From Theobroma cacao (lineage: Eukaryota; Streptophyta; Magnoliopsida; Malvales; Malvaceae): a DNA stretch of 64,000 nt. Position numbers and translations under genes: made by a program. The DNA lies in contig NC_030853.1 of assembly GCF_000208745.1 (NCBI RefSeq), forward strand, positions 22,527,060 through 22,591,059, read 5' to 3'. Under the pieces are notes generated by a model that searched no databases, was not told the DNA's origin, and saw only the letters and a program-made list of their open reading frames with translations. Of the stretch, positions 33,201 to 49,100 are shown piece by piece (positions within the stretch are counted from its first letter, which is position 1; each line of letters begins with the position of its first letter).

Positions 33201-36200
33201 GAACTTTAGGAAAAATTGTGTCACACCAGATGATGAAGCTGTTCAATCAGCAGTCAACTAATGTTTAGTAAAATTTCACAGGTTAACTCATTTTACAAGA
33301 AAATGGTCATCAATAGAGATGCTTCATTGCATCAAGGTCATTAGTTCATTTGGATGTATCAAAGGCAAATAGGATAGATATAGCAATAGTACTTGATTTC
33401 TTCTCCCAACAAACAAAAAAAAAATTATTCTTCTTGTACTTTGTATTTACATGATATTAGTTAATTTTGAACTAAATTGCTGATATGCTTCATTCATTAG
33501 CAGCAAGATCCTAAAGAAATTGCTCAGGGACCAGCACTCAAAACGTTGATATTTTTAACACTGGTAAACGAGAAAATCTAATTGAAGTTAAAGATAAGAA
33601 TACTTTTTTTAAAAAAAGTTTTTAAGAATACTTAAAAGGAAAAGCATACATACAGTATTTTCAAGCTTCGCATCTGTGAATATTCTGACGGTAGATACCC
33701 TGATAAGTTATTATTGTCCAACAGGCTGCACATCCATGGATATAAATCTCTGATGTTATTCTGTTAAAAATAACATCTGTAATGCCATTGAATTATTACT
33801 GAGCTTACAAGTGTAGAAGTTCAGGCATGGTGGAGAGCTCTGATGGAATCTGACCACTAATTGAGTTGTTGTTCATGTGACTGCAGTTAACAAAATGCAT
33901 AAAAGATAAAAGATTATTAATGCAATTACTTCCTAATAAAAATGTATTTACTTTAGTATTATCTACTCACAAGTGCCTGCAGCTGACTAGATTTACAAAA
34001 GATTTGGGCAGTGTTCCTGATATCTGATTCAAATCCACCTGCAACATTAGTAAGTTAGGCAGATAACCAAGCTCGTCGGGTAAAGATCCAGAAAGGTGAT
34101 TTCCACTCAAAAGCCTGCAACCACGAGTAGTCTTGTAAGCTTTCTGCAATCACTTACTTGAAAAATTGTCATATTTTTAACAAGAAATATCTTGCTCTGT
34201 TCTTACAATGTATCAAAATTAGAAGGAAAAAACTAGAAGAAAACAAAAGAGAGAGAAGCAAATCAAGAACCATTTCCCAGTGATTATGTAACCATATCTA
34301 TCTCCAATCAGATGATAGATGAATTCACAGAATTACATATGAATTTACTTGCACATAATAAAATTTTTTAAGAATATTTAAGAATAGAAGACAAGGCTCA
34401 TACTGTAGTATTAAACTTACAGAAGAATGCTGATGCCTCATAAAGAAAAATGCCAGCTAGTTTTTGAAAGTAGTGTTCCTCATTAGCCTAAGCCACAGTG
34501 TCATTATGTGCTTGAGTTATGATTTTTAGAAATGGTAGCGGATAAAGTCTATGGTATTCTAATCAACCATATAATTCATACCAGTCACCATCTGCCAGCA
34601 CCCTCTTTTTTCTTTTTTTGGATAAAAGAAATAATTCCATTAACCAATACCAAAGCAGGGAGACCTGCAACTGCAGAACAACTCGCAAACAACTACTAAA
34701 ACACAGAAACAAAAACTATCTAAGAACCAAAAAAATGCTGACTAATTTCCCAGGAGAATCTGCGATCCACTTGAAACCAGAAGCTTTACACCTAACAGAA
34801 TTAACTATTAGCTGAAAAGCTTTAGTATCAATCAGACAAGAATGTTGATGAAGCATGCAGTTTCTTACTCTCCAAATGTGGTTGATATAAGCATTCCCAT
34901 TTGCCAATATTTGTGCATCATGCATTATAGCCTTCAACTTGTACAGGGAGATATGAAGTTAATCTATAAATTCTACTATCCATTAACTGATTATAAATCA
35001 TTATGTTTGTATCTTATCGGAAAAAAGAAATATCTGGCATCCCAAACATATAAACCTGCCTTTATACATGTTTTGACACTAGAAGCATTTTGTCTTGCTA
35101 AGCACAAAATTTCTTTCCAATCTACAGAACAAGTGAACAAGCTAGAAATTTGTCAAGCAGGTTGCAAGGAAGAAATACCATTGATAAAGTTTTTGGTAAG
35201 AAAAACATCCTTTTGTTACTTTCTGAATATGAATTACTTACAGGAATTTCAAAGATTTTATATTGCCTATCTCCTTTGGTATGCTGCCAGTAATATTGTT
35301 CCATATAAAATTCCTGCTCAAAAGGAACGAACAGAAGCAATAAGTTATTGATGATGAAGCAAGAATTTGACAATAGCTCAATGAAAGACAAGGATGAAGA
35401 CTTAATATCCCCACCAAGATCAACCTAGAAGATAATTGACCTGATACCACTTACAAAAGAGTCAAATTAGATAGTTGGCCAAGTTCAGGAGCAAGTGTTC
35501 CAGAAAGATTCAAATTTAGCATCCGCCTGCATAACAGGAGAAACCAGGCAAAAATAGAAAAATATTACCCTGATATAGTTTTGAAAGATGTATCACTAAA
35601 ACATACCATCCTAAGTCTCTATCATTTCTTTAATGTTAAGATTATCATCGTCAACCACCGCCAGTGAAGAATCAAACCCATGGGAATCATTTCCCACTAG
35701 TGATGTAAAGAATACTAGCTCAAAAATTAGTGCAGAAGAACAGTTCCAGAGGCCAATTAAGTCTACTGACATCACTCTCTGATTCTTCTACTGTTAAAAA
35801 GAATGGACTTTGTGGATCGATCACCTTAGCCACTTCAGGTGCATATTCATAGAAAAAAAATTACGTCTTATAACAAAAAAAAAACATGAAAGTGACAGAG
35901 TGAGGAGAAAAATGCAACATCCAAGAAATCATTCAATTTTGAGATTATTAACTCCCACAATAAAAGTTGTTGTCTTGTATCCAGGATAAACATCTTCACT
36001 CTTCAATCAAGTGCACAGTTCAACAAGGATATTGCAAAACAATCATAAGTCTGATAACGTAGACATAACATTTCAAAGACGAACTTATAAGAACCAAAGT
36101 TAGACATAAAAATAAATCAGAGTAATCAGCGAGCAATCAGTGAATAGATGAATAAGCGTACAATTCTTGAACATGGAAATAACCATCATCTTGATTCGTG

Positions 36201-36541
36201 GTGCAGATTACCCCGGTCCAGTTTGACTCACATGGATCACCTTTTTTCCAACGTCTGAGAGTTTTTCCTGGATCTTTGAGTTTACGCCGAATAGCATTCA
36301 GTGCATCAGCTGTAATTCAACACAAACAATCATTAAAAAATGATTAACACCACAACAAGATGAAGAACCAAATTGTCTCTAGAATTTGTCATAATTCTTT
36401 TGCTTATGAACGGAGCACAATCAAAGAATTTAAACCAAAACAAAACTAACCGTCCGATGGATAAGTAAGCTGTCCTGAAGCAAGAAGAGCAAAGCAACAT
36501 GAAACAAGAACAACAACAATATTTAGTATCGCCTTTGCCAT
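27291..36541 (-). CDS. LRR receptor-like kinase B (LRR-VIII-1 type), complete
   Basis: Twenty exons join in frame: 36541-36451, 36309-36162, 35526-35455, 35313-35242, 34114-33971, 33880-33809, 33725-33654, 33110-33036, 32821-32753, 32494-32426, 32257-32186, 31998-31912, 31704-31636, 31485-30968, 30125-29967, 29851-29568, 29049-28998, 28598-28351, 28080-27946 and 27641-27291. Together they encode 952 aa, matching At1g06840 (about 950 aa). A signal peptide ([21 protein letters not shown]) precedes the LRR N-cap and about ten LRRs, ending near residue 371. The Cys-rich domain with [16 protein letters not shown] runs to about 543. The TM helix ([22 protein letters not shown], split by no exon border) is followed by the kinase, with [11 protein letters not shown], catalytic Lys near 650, HRD at about 744-746 and DFG at about 764. 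All catalytic residues are present. A donor-like AAG|GTTTAAC near 36926 suggests a 5'-UTR intron. The ligand is unknown. Confidence 0.93.
32367..32386. repeat. (AG)10 microsatellite in a kinase B intron
   Basis: A perfect AG dinucleotide run of ten units, between the 32257-32186 and 32494-32426 exons and preceded by a short TG run. Confidence 0.95.
34600..34940 (-). mobile_element. 5'-truncated LINE (L1-like) 3' end in a kinase B intron
   Basis: The minus strand has an open stretch (34937-34716) with [16 protein letters not shown], like the tail of plant L1 reverse transcriptases (a HxWRxRN motif). A non-coding tail follows, ending near 34610 in TTATCCAAAAAAAGAAAAAAGAG, an A-rich 3' end. The whole lies in the 1.1-kb intron 34115-35241. 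The target duplication was not identified. Confidence 0.45.
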
Positions 36542-39500
36542 CTGTCAAACATACATGATCAACACAAAACATTCTTATGATCAGTACAACTGTAATGAAA
36601 AGAAGCTCATTAAAATCTATATGAAGAAAAAAATTCAATAAATTACTTCATAAAACAATTCAAAACGACACATACATTATATTGGTGTAATAATTTAAAA
36701 GAAAAAAAAAAGGAACAAAACAAACTTAGCACAGCAAATATAACAGCAGAATAGCAAAATAAAGTGTATAATGCATGCCATTCTTTCTAGGAACCACAAC
36801 AAGACAGTGTTAATGCATGCAAGAGCTAGCATTATTTACACATAAAAATGTTAGGGAAAAACAAAAAGAACAAACTGAGCAACATATAGATACATTAACG
36901 AGCTACAAGAATGATGAAAGTTAAACCTTGATACAATGCGAAGGCAAAGATGTAAAGCAGGTTCTAGTTCAAGAGGAGTTTGGCAGTTAGTTTATGCTGA
37001 CAAGTGGGTATAAAATGAGGGAGAGAAGCATTTTTGGATGGGAACATCCTATGACTAGCGAAGGTCAGAAAGGACGATTGGCTCAGTACAAGTACAATGC
37101 TAGCTGAGAACATTCTTGTGAAATATCAGGTCAAAAAAGAGTAGGTAAAATGGCACTGTCCAAGTTGGGAATTTTAAGATTTAAATGTGGCTTTCAAGCA
37201 CAAGGACTTCGTCCTTTCAAGCTTAAAAAAGCTAATAGGATAGAGAAAGGTTAATTTCTTCAAGTGCAAATCCTTTACTTCAACCCTTCCTCGTGACGCT
37301 TATACTTGATATTTTATTTTTTCCAACAAGAATGTGTATAATAAAGAAACTTTGCAATAAGTCAACTTGTTACTGCTTTGCTTTTTTTTTTTTTTCCTGC
37401 CGTCTTTCCTTAATTTTAGGAAAGTAGAGAGCAAGTAAACGAGATAATTCATGTTTTCATGTTTTAATCATATCGTGTAAATATAAAATATTAATATTTA
37501 TGTCTAAACACAGATACATTTAATAAATATATAAGACGACACAATATAATTAATATATTTATTAGATGTATCGTGTTAAATTTTATATGATACGATTAAT
37601 GTAATTAAAATTTATATTATTTATAACTTGTTTACATAATTGATACAATTAATACATTTAAAACAATTAAATTAAGATATGGACAATCAAAATATAATTT
37701 TAGTATTTAAATTTATAATAAAAAATTACAAATATCACACTAAATATCAAATATAATAAAATTTAACATCAATAAATCTAATTAATCATAAAAATATTCT
37801 TATTTATATAGATTAATAAATGAAACTTAATATATAGTAAAAATTATCTATACGACACGTGAACATGACTAAATAAATAAATAATAAATGAGTCATTACA
37901 CGACAAGTGAACATGACTACATAAATGGATAATAATGAATCACAAGTTATATAGATCACAATTTTAGACACATCTTAAACGAATTAAGCGAGTTTGATAT
38001 GATTAAAATACGATTTATTTATGTTTTAAACGTATCGACACGATTAATATACAAAACACGATGAACTTAAACCAAACTAGTTTAAATCCATGTGGTGCTG
38101 GTGTGGTGTTGTATACAAAATTACCATATCTAGAAAGGCGCAATTCAACACTCGAAAGTCGTAATAATCATGAGGAAAAACTGGAGTTGAAGAGATTGGC
38201 AAAGGTTATCCCTAAACGCTGAACGATCAGAGATGAATTGCCAGATATTCATAGCCAGAAGCCGGAACACAGATTCAGCCACGCATCTGTCGGTTGAAGT
38301 CGAAGAGGCAGTTCAATCCTGTCCATTTCCATCCTATTTGTGTAATCAAGAAGGGGGCGTTTACTAAAAAACAAAGGGAAAGTAGACTTTCCCATTCATT
38401 CCTTATCTGATCCTATACCAATTCCAAATGTCAAGTATCAATTCAATGGCAATAAGACAACCACGTCATCATCATAAACAAAGGAATACTTCTTCGTACA
38501 TATATTGCAACAATCTTTGGCGTCTTCCTACAGCCAATAAGCGTAAACTACCTTGAAGTGCTATGAACAGTTACTTGCAATTTTCAATGTCCGTTCATTC
38601 GACAACTTGGGAAGTTAAAACCCACACGTATGTCCTGTCCCTGGGTCAGTTCTAGCTTGGAACAACCTCCAATTTTTTTCTATTACAATATACTTAAATG
38701 GGTAGAGTGAAGGTCAAACAAACTCCATTGACACAGTAAATATGCACCATATAATTAACAAAACTCTACACTTCCAAATTGAATGAGTAAATGAAGTCTA
38801 CCCAAGAAAAAATTTTGTTAAGAAACACTCATCACCTAATTTCGTTGACAATTTTTACCATTAGCAAAATCAAGAGCAAACAAGTTGTTCCTTGTTTTCT
38901 TAATTTCACTCTTTTAAGGCAGTCTTAGCTATTACTGCTCCACATAATTTGATGGTAAAATTGACCACACTACCACATAATGCATGAAAGGGTAGCTGCA
39001 GTAATACAATTTGGCTATGAGATAGCAACAGCATAATGTGCTTTTAAATGCAAATTATTCAAATGTCAACAAAAGAAATATATAAATATATATATTTATT
39101 GCCACCATTTCTTTGTTGACATTGAATAATTTGAATTTAGAAGCACAGTATCCTTGCAACCAGTTGACAAGCAACAGAACTTCATACAGCAAGAATGTCA
39201 TTGAGTTGTAATCAGACACCTCAAACCAACAGTTACGCCACTTGCGTGAATCACCCTTTGAATTCATGCATTTTCAGGCTTTAAAAGATAAAAAAACCCC
39301 TGATCTATTCAGTTGGTCCAATAGTGAGTGACAGAGACTAGATAAAAATGCCCCCTGATATAATTTGTTTTGCAAATCCATAACAAATGAATCATTTAGA
39401 AACAAAAAAGTATTGGCATTCAGTGTTACAATGACAAATGTATGATTAATACTTGACTTACATACAGACACCCTCCTCTAATGTCCCAAGCTCCTCTGAA

Positions 39501-39594
39501 GTCTGATAATAGATGAACCAATGTGATGAAAGCACACAAACAAATCTGCCCTTGTTGAAGTAAGAACTGATTCTTTTCCTCATTGAAAATGCAA
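36542..39594. other. Intergenic region between kinase B and the GNAT gene
   Basis: 36542-37000 probably contains the kinase B leader. 37440-38090 is AT-rich and carries scattered ATCGTGT/ACACGA words. An imperfect 48-bp tandem duplication around GTGAACATGACTA lies at about 37855-37957, suggesting a degraded transposon. 38100-39590 shows nothing I can support. Confidence 0.4.
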
Positions 39595-42091
<2,497 letters not shown>

Positions 42092-45000
42092 TTTCCTTTT
42101 CCGTTTATGTTTTTGGTGGTGGATAGTTCGGATACTTTCTGGTTATCCTCGCCGAGGAGTCTGCATTCTCATTGAGACGTAGACACCACGAATGCCAAAT
42201 AAAAATATCAACTACTGGCCACTCGCTCTCGCAGAGCAGCCAACATTTCTTCAAATTTACCTTTTCTCCTCCTTGTTTTTCAGTTTTACATTCACGCCCC
42301 CCGCCTATCCGAATATGAATTCCCCTACAGCTGTCATGCCGAAGGCTTAAAAAGAAGTAGATGACAAATACAGGAATCTTGAAAAGATTATAAAGGTAAA
42401 AGCAGCACGCTTTATCAAGTTAGGTTTTCAGAGGGAGAGTAACATTTCATGATAAAATGGTATCACAGTGAATTCGACCAACACTTGATCCACACTAAAG
42501 TACCTCTCGAGAAAGAGGCAAGCGGGTAACCGATGAGAATAAAGATATTTTCGAATTGAATGAAGAAAAATATCATATCAAATATTTTTTTAAAAAAGGC
42601 AAAGCTGTTTTAATCCGTACCGAGTAAGTAGAGTACCTTTTAAAGTGTATACGTATAGATAGTGATGAAGTCAAGGTTTTAAGTTTCAACAGTTGAAAAT
42701 GACAATTTTAATTTTTGAACAAACAAAATTATACAATTTTTAAAAATTACAAATAAAATTTTAAAACAAAATAAAAAAATATAAATTTTTTAAATTTTCG
42801 AGAGACAACGGCCTTACTAACCCCTTTCCCTCTGCCTGCCTCTGCGTACGAGTGTTACATATTTTATTTAGTTAAATTTTCTTAATTGTGAGTAATGACA
42901 TCATGATATACAATTATATCTATATATTATTTATATACATATATAAAAAAGGAAGAATTTTTATTTTATTTAAAAAAGGATTGGTATGTTACTTTTTGAA
43001 TATAAATGATGTATTAATTATTGAGTTAATTATTTTTGAAAAAATAATTAAAAGTTTAAATATAGTTTAGTGTATATGGGTTGGAATAATGTGTAGGTAA
43101 GGATTTATGTGGTGTTTAATGCTGTACGCGAGTTTGGATTTTAGTTAAAGTTTGGGCCAATACGAGTCATGTTAGTTTAGAAGTAAGGAAAAATTTAAAA
43201 TGGTTTTATATTTGATGTATTTTTAGTATTACAAAATGTTATATAAATTTTATATACTATTGGTTAGTTAAATTTTGTCACTTTATTAGTAAATAAATTC
43301 AAAAACTAAGAACCATAAAATTTACGTACTCATAATTTTAAAATATTTAATTTGAAAGACTTTTTAACTTTTATTTTTGTACATTCATAAGGTTATCAAA
43401 TATAAACCAAATTTAGAATAGAATTGTTGAATTGTGGGATTTGGAGAACCAATTCAATGATTATTTAAATAAATTTTGGTAATGCAAAATCAATTCAATA
43501 ATTATAAATATTCAACATAAGAAAAGAAATTTAGAAAGGTAAAAATCAATGCATAAGAAAAAGGAAAATAAGGGGAAAACGCATTAATTTAAATTATAAT
43601 AATAACACTTAATATCAATTTAAATACTCATGAACTTTTCCTACCAGGATACAAATCACCACGTCTAAAATTGATATGATGGATTTTTTTTGTGCTTTTT
43701 ACTTTGAGATTAATTTTAGAAGTATTTATTAGTGTAATTAAACCAATGTTTAAATACTCATATAAGATTTTTATTAAAAAAATTATATTTTTAATTGACT
43801 TGAAGATACAGAATTTCATGATTATATGTAAATTGTGAGCTATAGTTTAATCATATGATGAATTATTTAAGTGAAAAAACAATAGCTAATATATTGATTT
43901 CAAGTTTAAAAATTTAAGATTAGTTTGACTTTTTTTTTTTAATTAATTGAAATATGATGGAAGATGACGAGTTGTGTATTGATAATTTATTGAGAAATAT
44001 GTATGAATGACAACTCATGGAGTATTTGTAATTTTGAGATATCTATATCCAAACTCAATTATAAAATATGAGATAAAATTTAAAAAGTTATTGTAATTTT
44101 GATAAATTTTTCAATTAAATTTCTTATTTTTTTATTATATCTAAATTTTAATTTATGTTATCATATCAATTTATCAAATCATATGTCACGTAAATAAAAA
44201 AAATCAATTAATATTAAGTTTAACAGCAATCATATTTGTATTAAAGTTAAATGTTTGTTTGAACTTAAATCAAAATTTAAATAAAATAAAAGATAAAAAA
44301 CTTAATTGAATAAATGACTATAATACAAGAGTTTTTTTTAGGGTTTAAGCCTAAAATATAGTACCTATAACCTTATTGTAACCTGATTAACAATACCTTA
44401 ATAAAAACAGATTAAAACCCAATCCCATTTTTTTTAAAAAAAAACGAAACCCATTTATTTAGTTAAAAAGTAGGTACTCACTAAAAAACCTACACAACTT
44501 TAATTTAATAACAAATTATAAAAATTATTTTATGCATTTTTTTAATCAAAATTAAATTAACAAAATCAAAATAAATTTTATAAATAGACAATTTATAAAT
44601 TCAATAAAAGATTTATTAAGTACGGATAATGTGTATCCTAAAAGGTCAAATAAAAAATTTATCATTTATAATTAAACGGGAATAATAAATATTCTAACCT
44701 TCCTATTCACAGACTTAAACCTTTTATTCATTATCGTTGATTTTTTATTGGACAACGAAAAAGGACAAAGCAACCGAATATCATTAGGATTTTTTTATAT
44801 TGCAATTTGGAATTTTATTTTTTTTATTATAAATAAAAATAAAATAGCAATATAGAACAACTAATTGAGGGAATAAAAACGCAATGTACTTTGTACCTAA
44901 TAATTGCCTCTTTATGGAGTTCCGTGCCACTTCTGTCGCATCAGTCCACCACCTCATTTCCCTACGTTCTCTTTTGACCTCCATAATTCGTCATGGATTT

Positions 45001-46105
45001 TTGTTCTATTTACTAAACTGCCATTCTCGTGCTAATCCAATGTGGTCCACGTGGACATTCAACCTTTCACCTGTTTTTATTCCTCCTCCAGGAACCTTTC
45101 CTCTTTCCCTTGACCAACTTTATACAATCAATTTCTACATATAAAAGAGTTATATTATTAAGTATTGACAAAGAGTTAAAGTAAGATTTGGATAAAAATA
45201 TTAGGATCGAATAGTAATCATCTCCCATTAAATAAAATAAAATTTATGATAACATTAAACTTTTGAGATTTAATTTGGATATAAATATTAAATTTGAAAA
45301 GTAATTCTCTCCCCGTTATATAAAATTAAAAATAAATTATGATAATATTAAACTTATAAGATTTGATTTGGATAAAAATAAAGTAATCTTCTCCCGTATA
45401 TAAAATAAGAATTATGATAATGTCGAACTTATGATTTTCATGTTCGATATTATCATTTTAAATAAAATCCTCAACCGGTAAAAAATTAACATATAAAGAG
45501 ATTTATTAAAATATGGATTAGATGATAATAATAATAGGAAGTAGGATTAAGAGAGGGGCTTCATTATTTTATTATGGGTAATAAGTAACAAGCAAATTGA
45601 AATATGGTAGGAGAGGTATCGTAAGCATGGAAACTTTGTCACGTGGTTCCGGCTTTTAAGAAGGGCGTGAAGCTCTTTGACTCTTTTACTTCTTTAGAAG
45701 ATTACTTCAAAATGCGTGAGCCAAATCAGATTTAAGAAAGAAACAGCAAAAGCAAAAGAGGAGGAGGCGTCAGGCGTGGCTTGCCTGGCTGTTTCGTTCC
45801 ACTGAATCACTGTTGCGTTTGCTTTGATTTTTTTTTTTTTGTCAAAAGGTGAGAAAGAGAAAAAAAAGAACATGGTTACGTTTGCAAATCCACAATGAGT
45901 AGGAGGCTATTTGCGTAAAACTCAATCACTAGCTACATTTACCCTTTTTTGTTCATGGTCTCTGTAGGTCATACATCTGCTTCACTCCACTCGCTTCAAT
46001 CCTGCGAATGGGTTTGCACTTTGCTCTGCTGTGGACCTGAAGCTCTCGCTGCTTGGAATATTAAAACCTCAAAACTGAAAGCAAGACGAAGAACGGGAAA
46101 AAACA
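42092..46105. other. AT-rich intergenic region upstream of the NPH3 gene
   Basis: This holds the divergent promoters of the GNAT (minus) and NPH3 (plus) genes. 42650-44880 is very AT-rich with no supported gene. 44880-45140 is a less AT-rich island without a convincing reading frame. CATATAAAAG at about 45137 is a possible TATA box but lies nearly 1 kb from the NPH3 ATG. Confidence 0.4.
45184..45440. repeat. Degenerate tandem repeat, about 85-95 bp unit, three copies
   Basis: Three successive blocks begin AGATTTGGATAAAAATA, AGATTTAATTTGGATATAAATA and AGATTTGATTTGGATAAAAATA. Each continues through AGTAAT.nTCTCCC, then AATTATGATAA and an nGAACTT/TTAAACTT end. The copies are diverged. Confidence 0.6.
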
Positions 46106-49100
46106 ATGGTCTCAGACAACAGCTCTGTCACTTCTTCTAATCGTTCCCCGGCATCCAAGTTTGGCAACTCCTTCACCACTCGGTAATGTATATTTCCTCT
46201 TGACACCCACACCCATATGCACATGCATGATGCATGTGTGTTATTTAGTTTTACATTTATACTTGGCTTGGCATTTGGCAAGGCAAACACTGATCATGTT
46301 ACTTGCACAGAAGTTATATTACTTCTTTCTTTTCTTAATGATTAGTGCATTTGCTTTGTATGGTTTAGTGTTTACTAATACACTAATTAAATTGAATCAG
46401 AGCTTTTTCCTTTTGTTTTCCGGTGATGGTTTGGATTAGAATAATGAGATCTCGTCTTGTTCATAGGTTTCTTTTTAGATTAATAGTTCATTATTCTAAT
46501 GTTATGTTGGACTTGTGTTGGTAATTACAAATATTCTTTTTATGATTTTTCTGACATTTATTTAATATATTTCTTTTTTTTTTTTTGTATAAGATCATTC
46601 TGTTTGATTGAGTTTTCCTTAGGCTCTCTACTTTCCCTAATTGAGAGTGAAGATAATGATCTGGAGAGTGAACCTGGTGATTTGCTGTTGTTGAAACAAC
46701 TGGCTAACCAAACAGAAAACAAAAATTCTTATCAACCTTAATCTACCAAATAAAAATTGTTTTTGTTACTGTGGTTTTCAAATAACTTTTGGCGACTTTG
46801 TTTTATGTTGGCACTTGTCATTGTGCCATCATATAGATCATAATTTGTTAAGAAGTCGAATGCCTTCAGTCAGAGAGCATTTGAAATGTTCGATGTTGGG
46901 AGGACGTAGTTGTATGGACATTATCTTTGCACTTATTAAAAAATGATGTTGGGTCTTTAATGCATTGTTAATCAAGTTCCCAGACTGTTTTGAATCAACA
47001 TGTTGATACATGTCATCCATAATTCATTTCACTTTCAGAGTGTAAAGAAGCCCTGCAAATCATATGTAGACTAAATATAATTAGTTCATTAATGGCTGGT
47101 ATATGCTTCTTCTTCTTCTTCTTCTCTTTCTACTTCTTTAAAAAAATTTTCCATGCCTTCAGTTGCTTTTTCTACCTTTGTTTCACATTTCTCTTTTCTA
47201 AGAATAAAGTAAAAAAAAAAGGAAAAAGAAAAAACATTCATATTCTAAGCCTGCATGTAGTTGTCTAGAAGGACCTATCACTAGAAAATAGGGCATTTTT
47301 ATATGGTCCCAATTCTGTGGTTGTGCTACTTTGCCAAAAGTTCATTCTGGTACAATATTGTTTAATATACTGCTAGCCAATTTGGCATTACTGACTTCAA
47401 GTTCTTCATGCAGAATCTTTTCAGATGTTGCAGGGGATATTACAATTTCTGTTGATGGAGAGTCCTTTCTACTGCACAAGGTAAGCTTTTCTTTACAATC
47501 TTTAAGCCACTCTTTTTGTATATTCTAACGAGTTGACGCCTGGTTCATATTTATTGTTTTGGTATATGATTTCACTAAAGCGCTTTGATTTTAAGGTTTA
47601 GCTGTTGTTTTTTAATTTGACATCATTGAAGCTTAATAGACATTTTGAAAATTTGGAATCAGATCTTTCCAATCCAAATAGGGAAAAGAAAAGAGTAACC
47701 ATTTTATGACCAAGCATCCCTGAACAATTCAAAACATAGCTTTATTTTGCTGGATGTTTACTCTGTAATGAGGGTATAGGTGGGTAGATATGCACTGGCA
47801 ATGTGTTGGCAATTGCAACACTATTAGGTTAGCAATTGAACTAATGGGCTTAATTTTTGCCTCGCACAAAAAGAATATGTGAAATTCACATTTCGTAAGT
47901 ACTTCAAAATTAATTGAAGTATGTTTTTTTGTTTTGGTACTCTCAAGTTTCCATTGGTATCTCGAAGTGGAAAGATCAGGAAAATGATTGCTGATGGTAA
48001 GGATTCTAATATTTCAAAATTGGAGCTCCTCGACTTGCCAGGAGGACCTCAGACATTCGAACTTGCCATGAAATTCTGCTATGGCATGAACTTTGAGATC
48101 ACAACCACAAACGTTGCCCCTCTGCGCTGTGCTGCAGAATATTTGGAAATGACTGAAGACTACCGGGAAGAAAACCTTATGGCACGAACTGAGATTTACT
48201 TGAATGAGGTTGTGGTTCTAAGTCTTGAGAAGTCTGTGGAAGTCCTTTCTACGTGCGAGACACTACCTCCAATAGCAGAGGAAGTGGGAATTCCAAATAG
48301 ATGTGTGGAGGCTATTGCCATGAATGCATGCAAGGAGCAGTTGGTGTCAGGTTTGTCTCGATTAGACTGTGCCAGTGAAGCTACAGAACTTAAGAGTGGA
48401 TGTCTGGAGTGGTGGATTGAGGATTTGTCAGTTTTAAGGATTGATTATTATCAGAAGGTTATATGTGCCATGGGGAGAGTTGGTGTTAGACCGGACAGCA
48501 TTGTTGAATCATTAATGCATTATGCCCAAGCATCACTGAAGGGTGTTGGAAAATATCAAAGTTGGAATCCAGTAAGAATGAAACCAAGTCCTGGCATTGG
48601 AGAAAATGACCAGAAGACAATTGTGGAAACCCTTGTAAATTTATTGCCAGCAGAGAAGAGCTCTTCCATTCCGTTGAGTTTCCTTTTTGGGATGCTTAGG
48701 ATGGGAATTATGGTGGAAGCTACCATGGCCTGCAGGCTTGAGCTTGAGAGGAGGATAGCTTTTCGATTGGAAATGGTTTCACTTGATGATCTGCTTATAC
48801 CATCTCTCCTCACTGGAGATTCTCTATTTGATGTTGATACGGTCCACAGGATACTTGTAAATTTTCTGCAGCTGATTGAAGATGAAGAAAGTGAAGATTG
48901 TGGGTATGAATCAGAAGGCCTTGGTTCTCCGAGCCACGGTTCTTTGTTGAAGGTGGGACGGCTTATTGACACATATTTAGCAGAAATTGCTCCTGATCCT
49001 TATTTGAGTTTGCAGAAATTCGTTGCTATGATAGAAATATTACCCGATTATGCTCGAGTTATTGATGATGGGCTTTATAGAGCAATTGATATATACTTGA

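Noticed and set aside
34842..35351. 169-codon plus-strand reading frame in a kinase B intron
   Set aside because: It overlaps, antisense, an LRR exon (35242-35313) whose phases and sequence fit perfectly. It resembles no family and its composition is that of intron DNA.
38130..38340. Possible unspliced exon upstream of the GNAT 3' end
   Set aside because: It is less AT-rich, but no frame longer than about 40 codons and no family motif were seen.
48556..48972. 138-codon minus-strand frame opposite the NPH3 exon
   Set aside because: It is antisense to a well-conserved NPH3 domain and shows no motif of its own.
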